Below the pieces are notes generated by a model. That model was not told where the DNA came from and did no database searches. It saw nothing but the letters and a program-made list of their open reading frames with translations. Below, piece by piece: positions 43,051 through 50,185 of a DNA stretch of 64,000 nt. Within the stretch, counting starts at the first letter, position 1; every line of letters begins with the position of its first letter. The translations under genes and the position numbers were made by a program. This stretch comes from CAVXEH01 sp963805305 (GTDB lineage: Bacteria > Chloroflexota > Limnocylindria > QHBO01): positions 434,001 to 498,000 of the forward strand of contig CAWDTM010000002.1 of NCBI GenBank assembly GCA_963805305.1, read 5' to 3'.

Positions 43051-43929
43051 ATGACCACCGCGACCCCCGTCCGCCCCGAGGTGCGCATCGCCGAGCGTGC
43101 CGGATTCTGCTACGGCGTGCGCCTGGCAATCGACAAGGCCAGGCACGCTCGGGAGGAGGGGAAGGATGTCACCACCCTGGGCCAGCTGGTCCACAACCCC
43201 GGCATCAAGGCGGACCTGTCAGACCGCGGGATTCGCACCGCGGATCTCGCCGACCAGGTCGAGGGTGGAACCCTGGTGATCCGCGCGCACGGCGTCCCGG
43301 CCAGCGAGATGAGCGCACTGCGGACCAAGGGCCAGCTCGAGGTGATCGACGCCACCTGCACCTGGGTGCTCCAGAGCCAGAAGGCTGCCGCGGAGCTCGC
43401 GGAGCAGGGCTACACCGTCGCCATCATCGGCCACGAGGACCACCCGGAGATCAAGGGCGTGCGCAGCTACGCCGGCGAGAACCACGTCGTCGTGGACGAC
43501 CTGGACCGCTCGACCTGGGAGCGCGTCCCGCACACGAAGAAGATCGGGGTGCTCTCGCAGTCGACGATCCTGCCCACCAAGCTCGAAGAGTTTGCCGCCT
43601 TCTGCCTGCGCCGATGCCATGACCTGCGGGTCGTGAACACGGTCTGCCCGGTGACCCTGACCCGCCAGGCGGACTCCGTGGTGCTGGCCGGCGAGGTGGA
43701 CGGGATGGTGGTGGTGGGTGGCAAGAACAGCAGTAACACCAAGGAGCTCGCGGTCAAGTGCCGCGAGATCTGCGACCAGGTGATCCACATCGAGGAAGCC
43801 GACGAGCTCGAGCGCGATCATCGCGCCTGGCTGGCGGGGAAGGCCAGGATCGGGATCACCGGCGGCACCTCCACCCCGGAGGTCGACCTCGAGGCGGTCC
43901 GCGACCGGATCCTGGCCCTGGCCGGCTAG
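43051..43929 (+). CDS. ispH: 4-hydroxy-3-methylbut-2-enyl diphosphate reductase
   Basis: 292 residues. Last step of the non-mevalonate pathway, making IPP and DMAPP with a [4Fe-4S] cluster. The three cluster cysteines are in ERAGFCYGVRLA, VIDATCTWVLQSQ and VNTVCPVTLTRQ. His residues are in LVHNPG, IRAHGVP and IIGHEDHPE, and the Ser/Asn block is VVGGKNSSNTKELA. ATG 43051 is chosen over 43039 because of the -10 box. It shares two stop bases with the convergent nudix gene. dxs supplies the same pathway. Confidence 0.94.
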   Translation: MTTATPVRPEVRIAERAGFCYGVRLAIDKARHAREEGKDVTTLGQLVHNPGIKADLSDRGIRTADLADQVEGGTLVIRAHGVPASEMSALRTKGQLEVIDATCTWVLQSQKAAAELAEQGYTVAIIGHEDHPEIKGVRSYAGENHVVVDDLDRSTWERVPHTKKIGVLSQSTILPTKLEEFAAFCLRRCHDLRVVNTVCPVTLTRQADSVVLAGEVDGMVVVGGKNSSNTKELAVKCREICDQVIHIEEADELERDHRAWLAGKARIGITGGTSTPEVDLEAVRDRILALAG

Positions 43930-44408
43930 ACGCCCACCTCGATCGGCGCACGCGGCACCTCGCCGCGCCGAAGCGGCCCCAGGAGCGCCGGCAACGTGCG
44001 CGGCGCGAAGATGACACCACCGGCCCGGTCAAGCTCGCCAGGCGTCCACCAGCGCAGCCCGGTCACGTATTCGGCCGCCAGCGCCTCGGGGGAGAACACT
44101 GGCGCCGGTTCGAATGCCGCGCTGCGCACCAGGTAGAACCGCTCGACCTGGCCGTCCCAACGGCCGTCGAGGAAGGGGATCACGTGCTCGCGCCGCCAGA
44201 TGGGTGGACCGGGATCGGCGATCACCAGGCCGGTCTCCTCCGCGAGCTCGCGGATGACAGCTTCGCGCGGCGTCTCGCCCTCCTCGATGCCGCCGCCGGG
44301 ACAGGCCCACACCAACCGGTCGGGGAACGCGAAGCGGACGAGGAGGACCCGGCCCGTCGGGTCGAGGATCACGGCGCGGACCGCCTTGCGGAGACGGAGC
44401 TCGGACAT
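43926..44408 (-). CDS. NUDIX hydrolase
   Basis: 160 residues on the minus strand. The Nudix box GGGIEEGETPREAVIRELAEETGL (about 38-61) is complete for GX5EX7REUXEEXGU. The N-terminus MSELRLRKAVRAVILD has the first strand. Substrate unknown; such proteins clean oxidised or non-canonical nucleotides. Convergent with ispH and divergent from der. A TATCCT box lies 8 nt upstream of the ATG. Confidence 0.9.
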   Translation of the reverse strand: MSELRLRKAVRAVILDPTGRVLLVRFAFPDRLVWACPGGGIEEGETPREAVIRELAEETGLVIADPGPPIWRREHVIPFLDGRWDGQVERFYLVRSAAFEPAPVFSPEALAAEYVTGLRWWTPGELDRAGGVIFAPRTLPALLGPLRRGEVPRAPIEVGV

Positions 44409-44416
44409 CGGCTTCG

Positions 44417-44422
44417 AGGATA
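44417..44422 (-). promoter_or_regulatory. -10 box (TATCCT) of the nudix gene, leaderless
   Basis: On the minus strand TATCCT ends 8 nt before the ATG at 44408; it lies back to back with the der box. Confidence 0.45.
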
Positions 44423-44428
44423 CCCCGG

Positions 44429-44434
44429 TACACT
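44429..44434 (+). promoter_or_regulatory. -10 box (TACACT) of der, leaderless
   Basis: TACACT ends 6 nt before the der ATG at 44441, as for hisS. Confidence 0.6.
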
Positions 44435-44440
44435 CGCGTC

Positions 44441-45925
44441 ATGACCCTACCCGTGGTCGCCATTGTCGGCCGTCCCAACGTCGGCAAGTCGACCCTCTTC
44501 AACCGCCTCGCCGGCGAGCGGATCGCCATTGTCGAGGATCTCCCGGGCACCACCCGTGACCGGGTGTACGCGACGGGCGACTGGAACGGGCGCGACTACA
44601 CGGTGGTCGACACCGGCGGCCTGGAGCTCGAGCCCGGCACGGTCATCGAGGCACGGGTCCAGGACCAGGCGCGGGTGGCGATCGAGGAGGCGGACGTCAT
44701 CCTCTTCGTCGTCGATGCGCACGTCGGCATCGCTCCGCTCGACCACGAGGTCGCGGATCGGCTCCGCCGCGCCGCCAAGCCGGTGATCGTGGTCATCAAC
44801 AAGGCGGACAACCCGAAGCGCGAGCTGGACAGCGTCGAGTTCCACGCCCTGGGGTTCGAGCACACCATCACCATCAGCGCCCAGCACGGGCGCAATACCG
44901 GCGACCTCGCGGACATGATCGTCGACGCGCTGCCACCCGAGGACGAGACCGATGGCGCCCGATCGGACGACCCCGAGGCGCTCGACGGGGAGGCGCTGAC
45001 CGACGAAGAGCTCGCGGAGCTGGCGGAGGCGGACCTGGGACCGCCGAAGGTCGCGATCGTGGGCCGGCCGAACACGGGAAAGTCGACCTTCGTGAACCGG
45101 GTGCTTGGCGAGGAGCGAATGATCGTCTCCGACGTTCCCGGCACGACGCGCGATCCGGTCGATACGCTGGTGTCGGCCGACGGTGAGCCCATGATCCTCA
45201 TCGACACCGCCGGCATCCGGCGTCGCGGCGCCATTGGGCGCGGCATCGAGCGCTACTCCGTCCTGCGCAGCATGAAGGCCATCGACCGGGCCGACGTCGC
45301 GGTGGTGATGACCGACGCCGTCGAGGGCTACACGGCCCAGGACAGCCACGTGGTGGGCCACGTCCTGGAGGCCGGCAAGGGGCTCGTGCTGGTCCTCAAC
45401 AAGTGGGACGCGGTGGACAAGGACGAGAAGACGGCCGACGACCGGCTGCGCGCCCTGCGTCGCGAGGCCCCGTACCTGGCCTGGGCCGACATCGTCTTCG
45501 CCTCCGCGCAGACCGGCGCGCGCGTCGACCGCGTGCTCGGAGAGGCGCGCCGGGTGGCCGAGGAGCGCTATCGACGGGTCTCGACCGGTGAGCTGAACCG
45601 GATCGTGGGCGATGCGGTACGCGCCCACCCGCCGAGCCACGTACGCAACCGGCTGCCCAGGGTCCTGTACGCGACCCAGGTCGGCGTGGCGCCGCCCACG
45701 TTCGTGATCTTCGTCAACGACCCGGAGCTGATCCACTTCAGCTACAAGCGCTACCTCGAGAACCGGATTCGCGCCGAGCATGGGTTCCTGGGCACGCCCA
45801 TCCGGCTCATCTTCCGGCAGCGCGTGAACGAGGAGGCGGCACGGCGCTCCACGCGCCCACGGCCCACGCGCGCGGCGCGCACCGCGCGGGCCAGGCGAAC
45901 GCCGCGACCGGCACGCCCGAAATGA
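44441..45925 (+). CDS. der: GTPase Der (EngA)
   Basis: 494 residues, two GTPase domains and a C-terminal KH-like domain, for 50S ribosome assembly. First G1 is IVGRPNVGKSTLFNRLAGE (9-27) with LPGTTRDRV and VDTGG. The second G1 is IVGRPNTGKSTFVNRVLGE near 206 with DVPGTTRDPVD, DTAG and LNKWD. The spacer between domains is acidic (PPEDETDGARSDDPEALDGE). A basic Arg/Thr tail of about 35 residues ends the protein. It stands alone from cmk here, whereas actinobacteria often fuse cmk to der. ATGA overlap with gpsA. Confidence 0.95.
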   Translation: MTLPVVAIVGRPNVGKSTLFNRLAGERIAIVEDLPGTTRDRVYATGDWNGRDYTVVDTGGLELEPGTVIEARVQDQARVAIEEADVILFVVDAHVGIAPLDHEVADRLRRAAKPVIVVINKADNPKRELDSVEFHALGFEHTITISAQHGRNTGDLADMIVDALPPEDETDGARSDDPEALDGEALTDEELAELAEADLGPPKVAIVGRPNTGKSTFVNRVLGEERMIVSDVPGTTRDPVDTLVSADGEPMILIDTAGIRRRGAIGRGIERYSVLRSMKAIDRADVAVVMTDAVEGYTAQDSHVVGHVLEAGKGLVLVLNKWDAVDKDEKTADDRLRALRREAPYLAWADIVFASAQTGARVDRVLGEARRVAEERYRRVSTGELNRIVGDAVRAHPPSHVRNRLPRVLYATQVGVAPPTFVIFVNDPELIHFSYKRYLENRIRAEHGFLGTPIRLIFRQRVNEEAARRSTRPRPTRAARTARARRTPRPARPK

Positions 45926-46932
45926 CCGACCAGATCGGGGTCCTGGGGGCCGGCGCCTGGGGCACGACACTCGCGGTGCGGCTTGCGGCGGCCGAACGGC
46001 CGGTGACGTTGTGGGCGCACTCGGCCGAGGTCACCGCCACGCTCGACGCGGACCGCGAGAACCGGCACTACCTGCCCGGGGTCGTCTTCCCGCCGAGCGT
46101 GCGGGTCGCGACCGATGAGGCCTTCCTCTCCGAGCCGTATCGGCTCTTCATCCTGGCGGTCCCATCGGCGCACCTGCGGGCGACCGTGCGCCGGCTCTCG
46201 GACAGGCTCTACGACCGCGCGGCGCTGCTCTCGGCGGTGAAGGGAATCGAGGAGGGGACCCATCGCCGGATGAGCGAGGTGATTGCCGAGGAGCTCCCCG
46301 GGCGGCCCCTGGCGGTGCTCTCGGGTCCCAACCTGGCGCGAGAGGTCGCCGCCGGCAAGCCCGCGGGTGCCGTGGTCGCCTCGGGGGACGGACGGCTGGC
46401 CGCCGACCTCGCCGCCATGCTGGGATCGGAGCGCTTCCGGCTCTACACGAACCCCGACGTGGTGGGGGTCGAGCTGGCCGGGGCCTTGAAGAATGTCGTG
46501 GCGCTCGCGGCAGGTATGGTCGACGGCCTGGATCTGGGTGACAGCGCGAAGGCCGGGATCATCACCCGCGGCCTTGCGGAGATCACGCGCCTCGGGGTCG
46601 CCGCGGGGGCGAATCCACTGACCTTTGCCGGTCTCGCGGGCGTGGGGGACCTGATCGGCACCTGCATGAGCCCTCTCTCGCGCAACCGTCGCGCGGGCGA
46701 GCTGCTCGCCGCCGGCCTGGCCTGGCCGGACGTCCAGCCCCAGCTCCCCGGTGTCGCGGAGGGCGTCTTCACCGTGCGCGGTGCGTTGGAGCTGGCGGAT
46801 CAGCTGGGCGTGGAGATGCCCATCGCGGAGCAGGTGGACGCGGTGATCCACGGGGTCACCGCGCCGCTCGCCGCGGTGGCCGAGCTGATGGGCCGGGAGC
46901 TCAAGGACGAGCTCGCCGGCCTTCTCTCCTAG
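45922..46932 (+). CDS. gpsA: Glycerol-3-phosphate dehydrogenase [NAD(P)+]
   Basis: 336 residues. The N-terminal Rossmann motif is IGVLGAGAWGTTLAVRLA (5-22). VKGIEEGTHRRMSEV and LSGPNLAREVAAG follow, then ELAGALKNVVALAAGM carries the catalytic Lys, with GLAGVGDLIGTC and SRNRRAGELLA. It makes sn-glycerol-3-phosphate for lipid synthesis. The der-gpsA coupling is conserved in Gram-positive-type genomes. Confidence 0.94.
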   Translation: MTDQIGVLGAGAWGTTLAVRLAAAERPVTLWAHSAEVTATLDADRENRHYLPGVVFPPSVRVATDEAFLSEPYRLFILAVPSAHLRATVRRLSDRLYDRAALLSAVKGIEEGTHRRMSEVIAEELPGRPLAVLSGPNLAREVAAGKPAGAVVASGDGRLAADLAAMLGSERFRLYTNPDVVGVELAGALKNVVALAAGMVDGLDLGDSAKAGIITRGLAEITRLGVAAGANPLTFAGLAGVGDLIGTCMSPLSRNRRAGELLAAGLAWPDVQPQLPGVAEGVFTVRGALELADQLGVEMPIAEQVDAVIHGVTAPLAAVAELMGRELKDELAGLLS

Positions 46933-47135
46933 GCGCTTTCCGACGGCGGTCCGCCGCCGGTGTCCTCCGATGGTTCATCGTCCATAGCCGCGGGCTCGGT
47001 CGGTTCCGTCATCCCGGCGCGTTCGCCGTGTCCTCGCTCCTGGCGCGGCTCCTCTTCGCGCTCGAGCTCCTTGTCCCGCTGCTCGACCTCGCGGATCTCC
47101 TCCTCGGGGTCTCCATACAGGTTGATGCCGCTCAT
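46929..47135 (-). CDS. Small acidic protein, unknown
   Basis: 68 residues on the minus strand, starting MSGINLYGDPEEEIREVEQR. It is almost all Glu, Asp, Arg, Pro and Gly, with no membrane or metal motif: likely disordered. Its ATG overlaps the stop of the His-rich gene (ATGA), so they form a two-gene unit. It ends against gpsA with a 4-base overlap. I do not recognise a family. Confidence 0.5.
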   Translation of the reverse strand: MSGINLYGDPEEEIREVEQRDKELEREEEPRQERGHGERAGMTEPTEPAAMDDEPSEDTGGGPPSESA

Positions 47136-47317
47136 CCGTCCACCTGGTCGTGCTCGTCGTAATGGTCACCGTGCTTGGCGTGCCAATGGCCGTCGTGCTC
47201 GAAGTCGTCGTGGTTCTCGTGACGGCGCGTCTCGTGGCCGCAAGCGGGTGCGTGCACGTGGGGATGATCCTCGTGCGGCATGTGCTCCGCCTGCGTGTCG
47301 GCCGTTTCCTCGAACAT
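47132..47317 (-). CDS. Small His-rich, probably metal-binding protein
   Basis: 61 residues with 14 histidines and one CGH. The core reads HPHVHAPACGHETRRHEN, then HDDFEHDGHWHAKHGDHYDEH. Short proteins of this pattern, HxHxxxCGHxxxxHxDHxDxxHDGHxH, occur in Actinobacteria and relatives and are often found with zinc-regulated genes (recall). A cytoplasmic zinc store or chaperone is the likely role (inference). The ATG at 47317 has GGAG 6 nt upstream; an ATG ten codons earlier is less likely. Divergent from queG across 90 bases, in which I see no Zur box. Confidence 0.65.
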   Translation of the reverse strand: MFEETADTQAEHMPHEDHPHVHAPACGHETRRHENHDDFEHDGHWHAKHGDHYDEHDQVDG

Positions 47318-47407
47318 CGTCTGCTCCGATCTCGCTGCGTGTGGCATGCGGGAGGGATGCAGGAAGCGTGCCAGCGCTGCGGACGGCGGGTCGGCGAGAA
47401 TGGGCAG

Positions 47408-48481
47408 ATGGATCACCAGCGGCTTGCCGAGCTCGCCGCCCGCCACGGCCTCGACCTGGTGGGAGTCACCGATGCCTCGCCGCTCCCGGAGGCTCGCACC
47501 CACCTCGAGGCGAGCCTTGCCGCGGGCCGCATGGCGAGCATGGGCTGGATGGGCGGCGAGCGCCCCCTCCGGGCCACGGACCCGCGGGCGCACGATCCAG
47601 CCGCCCGCTCCGTGGTCGTCGTGGCGGCCCCGTACGCGGGGCGCGACCGCCAGCGCTGGGATCCCGATCCCGGGGCCGTGGAGCGGGTGCTGGTGCCGCT
47701 CCTGGGCGGGGCGGCTGGCGGAGGGCCGCGAGGACGGATCGCGCGGTACGCGCTGGGGACGGACTACCACCGCTCCCTGCGCGACCGTCTCGAGGCCCTG
47801 GCTGCGGACCTGCGCGCGAGCGGGGTGGGGACGAGCGAGGTCGCCTACGTCGACGACCGGCCGCTTGCGGAGCGCGCCCTCGCCGAGCGGGCCGGGCTGG
47901 GCTGGATCGGCAAGAACGCGAACCTGCTGACGCACCACAGCGCAGGGTCCTGGGTCTTCCTGGGGGCGCTGCTCACGTCGGCGGAGCTGCCCGATACACT
48001 GCCGGTCCGCTCGAGTTGCGGGTCGTGCACGCGCTGCCTGACCGGATGCCCCACCGGGGCCATCGTGGCCCCGCAGACCATCGACGCCCGTCGTTGTATC
48101 AGCTACCTCACGATCGAGCACCCCGGCGTGCTCGACGGATGGGAGAGCGCCGCCATCGGCGACTGGATCTTCGGCTGTGACGTCTGCCAGGAGGTCTGCC
48201 CGGTCAACGGGGAGGCGGACGACACGGGACCGCTGCGGGTGCCGCTGGTGCCCCTGATCGAATGGCTGCTGCCCATGGGCTCGCGCGAATTCGGACGGCT
48301 GCTGGGCGCCACGGCCCTGACGCGCGCGGGGCGACATCGGCTCCTGCGCAATGCCATCGCCGCGGTCGGCAACGCCGGCGCGGTACGCGGTCGCGTCGTG
48401 CCGATGCTCGAGCGTGCAGCAACCGATCGACGCGCGGAGGTTCGCGACCAGGCACGACGGGTGCTCGGAGCCGCCGGCTGA
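47408..48481 (+). CDS. queG: Epoxyqueuosine reductase QueG
   Basis: 357 residues. Cobalamin and iron-sulfur enzyme, last step of queuosine synthesis in tRNA. RASIGWIG-type block here is LAERAGLGWIGKNANLL near 155. Two [4Fe-4S] sets are present: CGSCTRCLTGCPTGAI near 199 and CDVCQEVCPVNG near 254. The C-terminal HEAT-like helices end the protein (LLRNAIAAVGNAGAV). The start ATG 47408 gives MDHQRLAELAARHGLDLVGV; a GAGAAT box is 6 nt upstream. An upstream in-frame reading is the antisense of the His-rich gene and not real. Confidence 0.92.
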   Translation: MDHQRLAELAARHGLDLVGVTDASPLPEARTHLEASLAAGRMASMGWMGGERPLRATDPRAHDPAARSVVVVAAPYAGRDRQRWDPDPGAVERVLVPLLGGAAGGGPRGRIARYALGTDYHRSLRDRLEALAADLRASGVGTSEVAYVDDRPLAERALAERAGLGWIGKNANLLTHHSAGSWVFLGALLTSAELPDTLPVRSSCGSCTRCLTGCPTGAIVAPQTIDARRCISYLTIEHPGVLDGWESAAIGDWIFGCDVCQEVCPVNGEADDTGPLRVPLVPLIEWLLPMGSREFGRLLGATALTRAGRHRLLRNAIAAVGNAGAVRGRVVPMLERAATDRRAEVRDQARRVLGAAG

Positions 48482-48517
48482 CGGCTCACCCGGGAGCGTC
48501 GAGGAGGCCCTCTGTCG

Positions 48518-48523
48518 TACACT
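48518..48523 (+). promoter_or_regulatory. -10 box (TACACT) of tRNA-Pro
   Basis: TACACT lies 18 nt before the first tRNA base, leaving a short 5' leader for RNase P. Confidence 0.5.
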
Positions 48524-48541
48524 GCGCCTCGCGAGTTCGGT

Positions 48542-48618
<77 letters not shown>

Positions 48619-48755
48619 TTCCCAACAGCCGCTGCTTCTTGGCGTACATGCCGCCACACGGGCGGCGTCAGCCACCGCCGGGTCCGCATCCGTCCGTCGG
48701 TGTTCGACCGACGGGGCATCAGGACGCAAAGCAAGGCGACACCATCGAGCTGTTC

Positions 48756-48896
48756 ATGTGGGGCTTCCAGCGCGGCTTCCGACTAGATGTGGAGATGGCG
48801 GTGGAGCACACACTCGAAGAGCTCGACGTCGTGGTTCGACTCCTGTCGCCGGCCTCAGCCCGCAGGATCACTCCCTTCTGTTACTCTTACCAGTAA
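48756..48896 (+). pseudogene. Short open frame downstream of tRNA-Pro, probable gene remnant
   Basis: 46 codons in a frame that stays open upstream to about 48639. The text FMWGFQRGFRLDVEMAVEHT, then LEELDVVVRLLSPASA, reads like the N-terminal region of a real protein rather than random high-GC translation, yet it stops before the vapB promoter. No ribosome-binding site is seen. It could be the head of a gene truncated when the VapBC module arrived. I do not recognise the family. Confidence 0.35.
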
Positions 48897-48898
48897 GA
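48885..48898 (+). promoter_or_regulatory. Candidate VapBC operator
   Basis: TCTTAC and GTAAGA are exact inverted arms around CA, just before the GGAGG site of vapB. AT-rich compared with its surroundings; position suits autoregulation by VapB/VapC. Confidence 0.5.
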
Positions 48899-48910
48899 AG
48901 GAGGACACAG

Positions 48911-49150
48911 ATGCGAATAACCTCGAAGGGCCAGGTGACGATTCCTCAGGCGGTGCGAGAACAGGCGGGGCTCCTGCCCGAGACAGACGTGGAGTTCGTC
49001 GTGGAGCCCGATGGGGTCCGGATCGTTAAGACGCGTGCGGCGCGTCGACCGAGCCGAGGGGCCCGGGCGGTCGGGCAGCTGCGCCGGAGCGCCGGGCATG
49101 TGTCGATGAGCACCGATGAGATCATGGCCCTGACCCGGGACGAGGCGTGA
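48911..49150 (+). CDS. vapB: VapB-type antitoxin, AbrB/SpoVT fold
   Basis: 79 residues. MRITSKGQVTIPQAVREQAGLLPETDVEFVVE (region 1-32) is the swapped-hairpin AbrB DNA-binding domain. The tail MSTDEIMALTRDEA is the common VapB toxin-binding end. It binds VapC and its own operator. Strong AAGGAGG site 8 nt upstream. GTGA overlap with vapC. Confidence 0.88.
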   Translation: MRITSKGQVTIPQAVREQAGLLPETDVEFVVEPDGVRIVKTRAARRPSRGARAVGQLRRSAGHVSMSTDEIMALTRDEA

Positions 49151-49557
49151 TTCCGGTCATCGTCGACAGCAATGTCCTGCTCGATGTCGTGACCGATGAC
49201 CCGACTTGGGGCGCGTGGGCGGGCCAGTCACTCGAGCGGGCGGCAGACGAGGCGATTCTGCTGATCAACGCGCTCATCTACGCTGAAGTCTCGGTCGGCT
49301 TCGACTCGATCGAGGCCGTGGAGGAGGCACTGCCGCCTGATCTGTACCGCCGTGAGCGCCTGCCATACGAGGCCGCCTTCCTCGCCGGGAAGGCCTTCCT
49401 GCGCTATCGGGAGGCCGGCGGGGCCAGGCGTTCGCCGCTCCCGGACTTCTACATCGGCGCTCATGCCGCCGTCGCCGGCTACCGACTCCTGACCCGCGAT
49501 GCGACCCGCTACCGGACCTACTTCCCGACCGTCCAGTTGATCGCGCCGGTCGCCTGA
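49147..49557 (+). CDS. vapC: VapC-type toxin, PIN-domain ribonuclease
   Basis: 136 residues. The PIN acidic residues are in IVDSNVLLDVVTDDP (Asp7), ALIYAEVSVGF (Glu) and SPLPDFYIGAHAAVAGYRLLTRDATRY (two Asp). VapC toxins cleave tRNA or rRNA and are held by VapB. GTG start overlaps the vapB stop, giving the usual order and coupling. Both genes are intact. Confidence 0.88.
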   Translation: MIPVIVDSNVLLDVVTDDPTWGAWAGQSLERAADEAILLINALIYAEVSVGFDSIEAVEEALPPDLYRRERLPYEAAFLAGKAFLRYREAGGARRSPLPDFYIGAHAAVAGYRLLTRDATRYRTYFPTVQLIAPVA

Positions 49558-49594
49558 ACGAGTCGGATCCTGTCCACGCTGAGGTGGTGAGCGG

Positions 49595-49610
49595 GAGGGG
49601 CAAACCCCTC
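49595..49610 (+). terminator. Hairpin downstream of vapC
   Basis: GAGGGG (49595-49600), CAAA loop, CCCCTC (49605-49610), then TATA. Outer arms GGTGGTG (49583-49589) and CACCACC (49625-49631) can pair around it. Confidence 0.5.
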
Positions 49611-49843
49611 TATACCGACCAATACACCACCCGGTTGTCAGGGCGACAGGGCGGGCCGACCGTCAAGCACGAACCACGACTCGGCGGCGTTCCATGGGAA
49701 CGTGGCCATACCGGCTCCGCCGCAGGTCGCCTGCGAGTTCATGACGACGCCGGGCCGACGAGTCGCCCCACAGGGACCTGGACTGGCGAGCAGCCGCTGG
49801 TCAAGCCGGTCGAGGGCGATTTGCCGATGATCACGCACGGCGA

Positions 49844-49873
49844 TTGACACCGACGACCGGCGGACACCAGAAT
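49844..49873 (+). promoter_or_regulatory. Promoter of the DUF4242 gene
   Basis: TTGACA (49844-49849), 18 nt, CAGAAT (49868-49873). This is the best -35 match in the window; the gene starts 60 nt later with a GGAG site. Confidence 0.55.
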
Positions 49874-49933
49874 CGGGCACCGTGGATGCTCCCCCGCGGC
49901 CGCCCACTGGTCCCTTGGCAGCTGGAGACATCG

Positions 49934-50185
49934 ATGCCGCTCTATCTGGACACCCACAAGCACGTACCGGGTCTTACCGCGGATGCCGTCGCCGCAGCGC
50001 ACGCCCGCGACCTCGAGGTGCAGGGCAAGCACGGCGTGAGCTACCTGCGCTACTGGTTCGACGAGGCGACCGGCAAGGTCTACTGCCTGGCCGAAGCCCC
50101 GAGTGCCGAGGCCTGCACCGCGGTCCATCGCGAGGCCCACGGACTCCTCGCCGATGAGGTCATCGAGGTCAGGGAAGGAGCGTAG
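49934..50185 (+). CDS. DUF4242 / SCO4226-like nickel-binding family protein
   Basis: 83 residues. MPLYLDTHKHVPGLTADAVAA, then GVSYLRYWFDEATGKVYCLAEAP and AVHREAHGLLADEVIEV match the family, whose SCO4226 member binds nickel through His residues. The role is unknown. The ATG has GGAG 7 nt upstream. Its last 17 bases overlap the end of the convergent cyclase gene. Confidence 0.85.
   Translation: MPLYLDTHKHVPGLTADAVAAAHARDLEVQGKHGVSYLRYWFDEATGKVYCLAEAPSAEACTAVHREAHGLLADEVIEVREGA

Larger units (their letters stand above)
49558..49933 (+). other. 376-base gene-free stretch after vapC
   Basis: It holds a nested inverted repeat (outer arms 49583-49589 and 49625-49631; inner hairpin 49595-49610), a good promoter at 49844-49873 and otherwise no gene I can support. 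Confidence 0.5.

Noticed and set aside
40775..43129. 784-residue minus-strand frame
   Set aside because: Antisense of rluB-cmk and plsC; low-complexity composition.
48660..48735. Possible c-di-GMP riboswitch, from GGACGCAAAGC near 48721
   Set aside because: Only the GACGCAAAGC part fits; the CACGCACAGGGCAAACC half and the third stem are missing.
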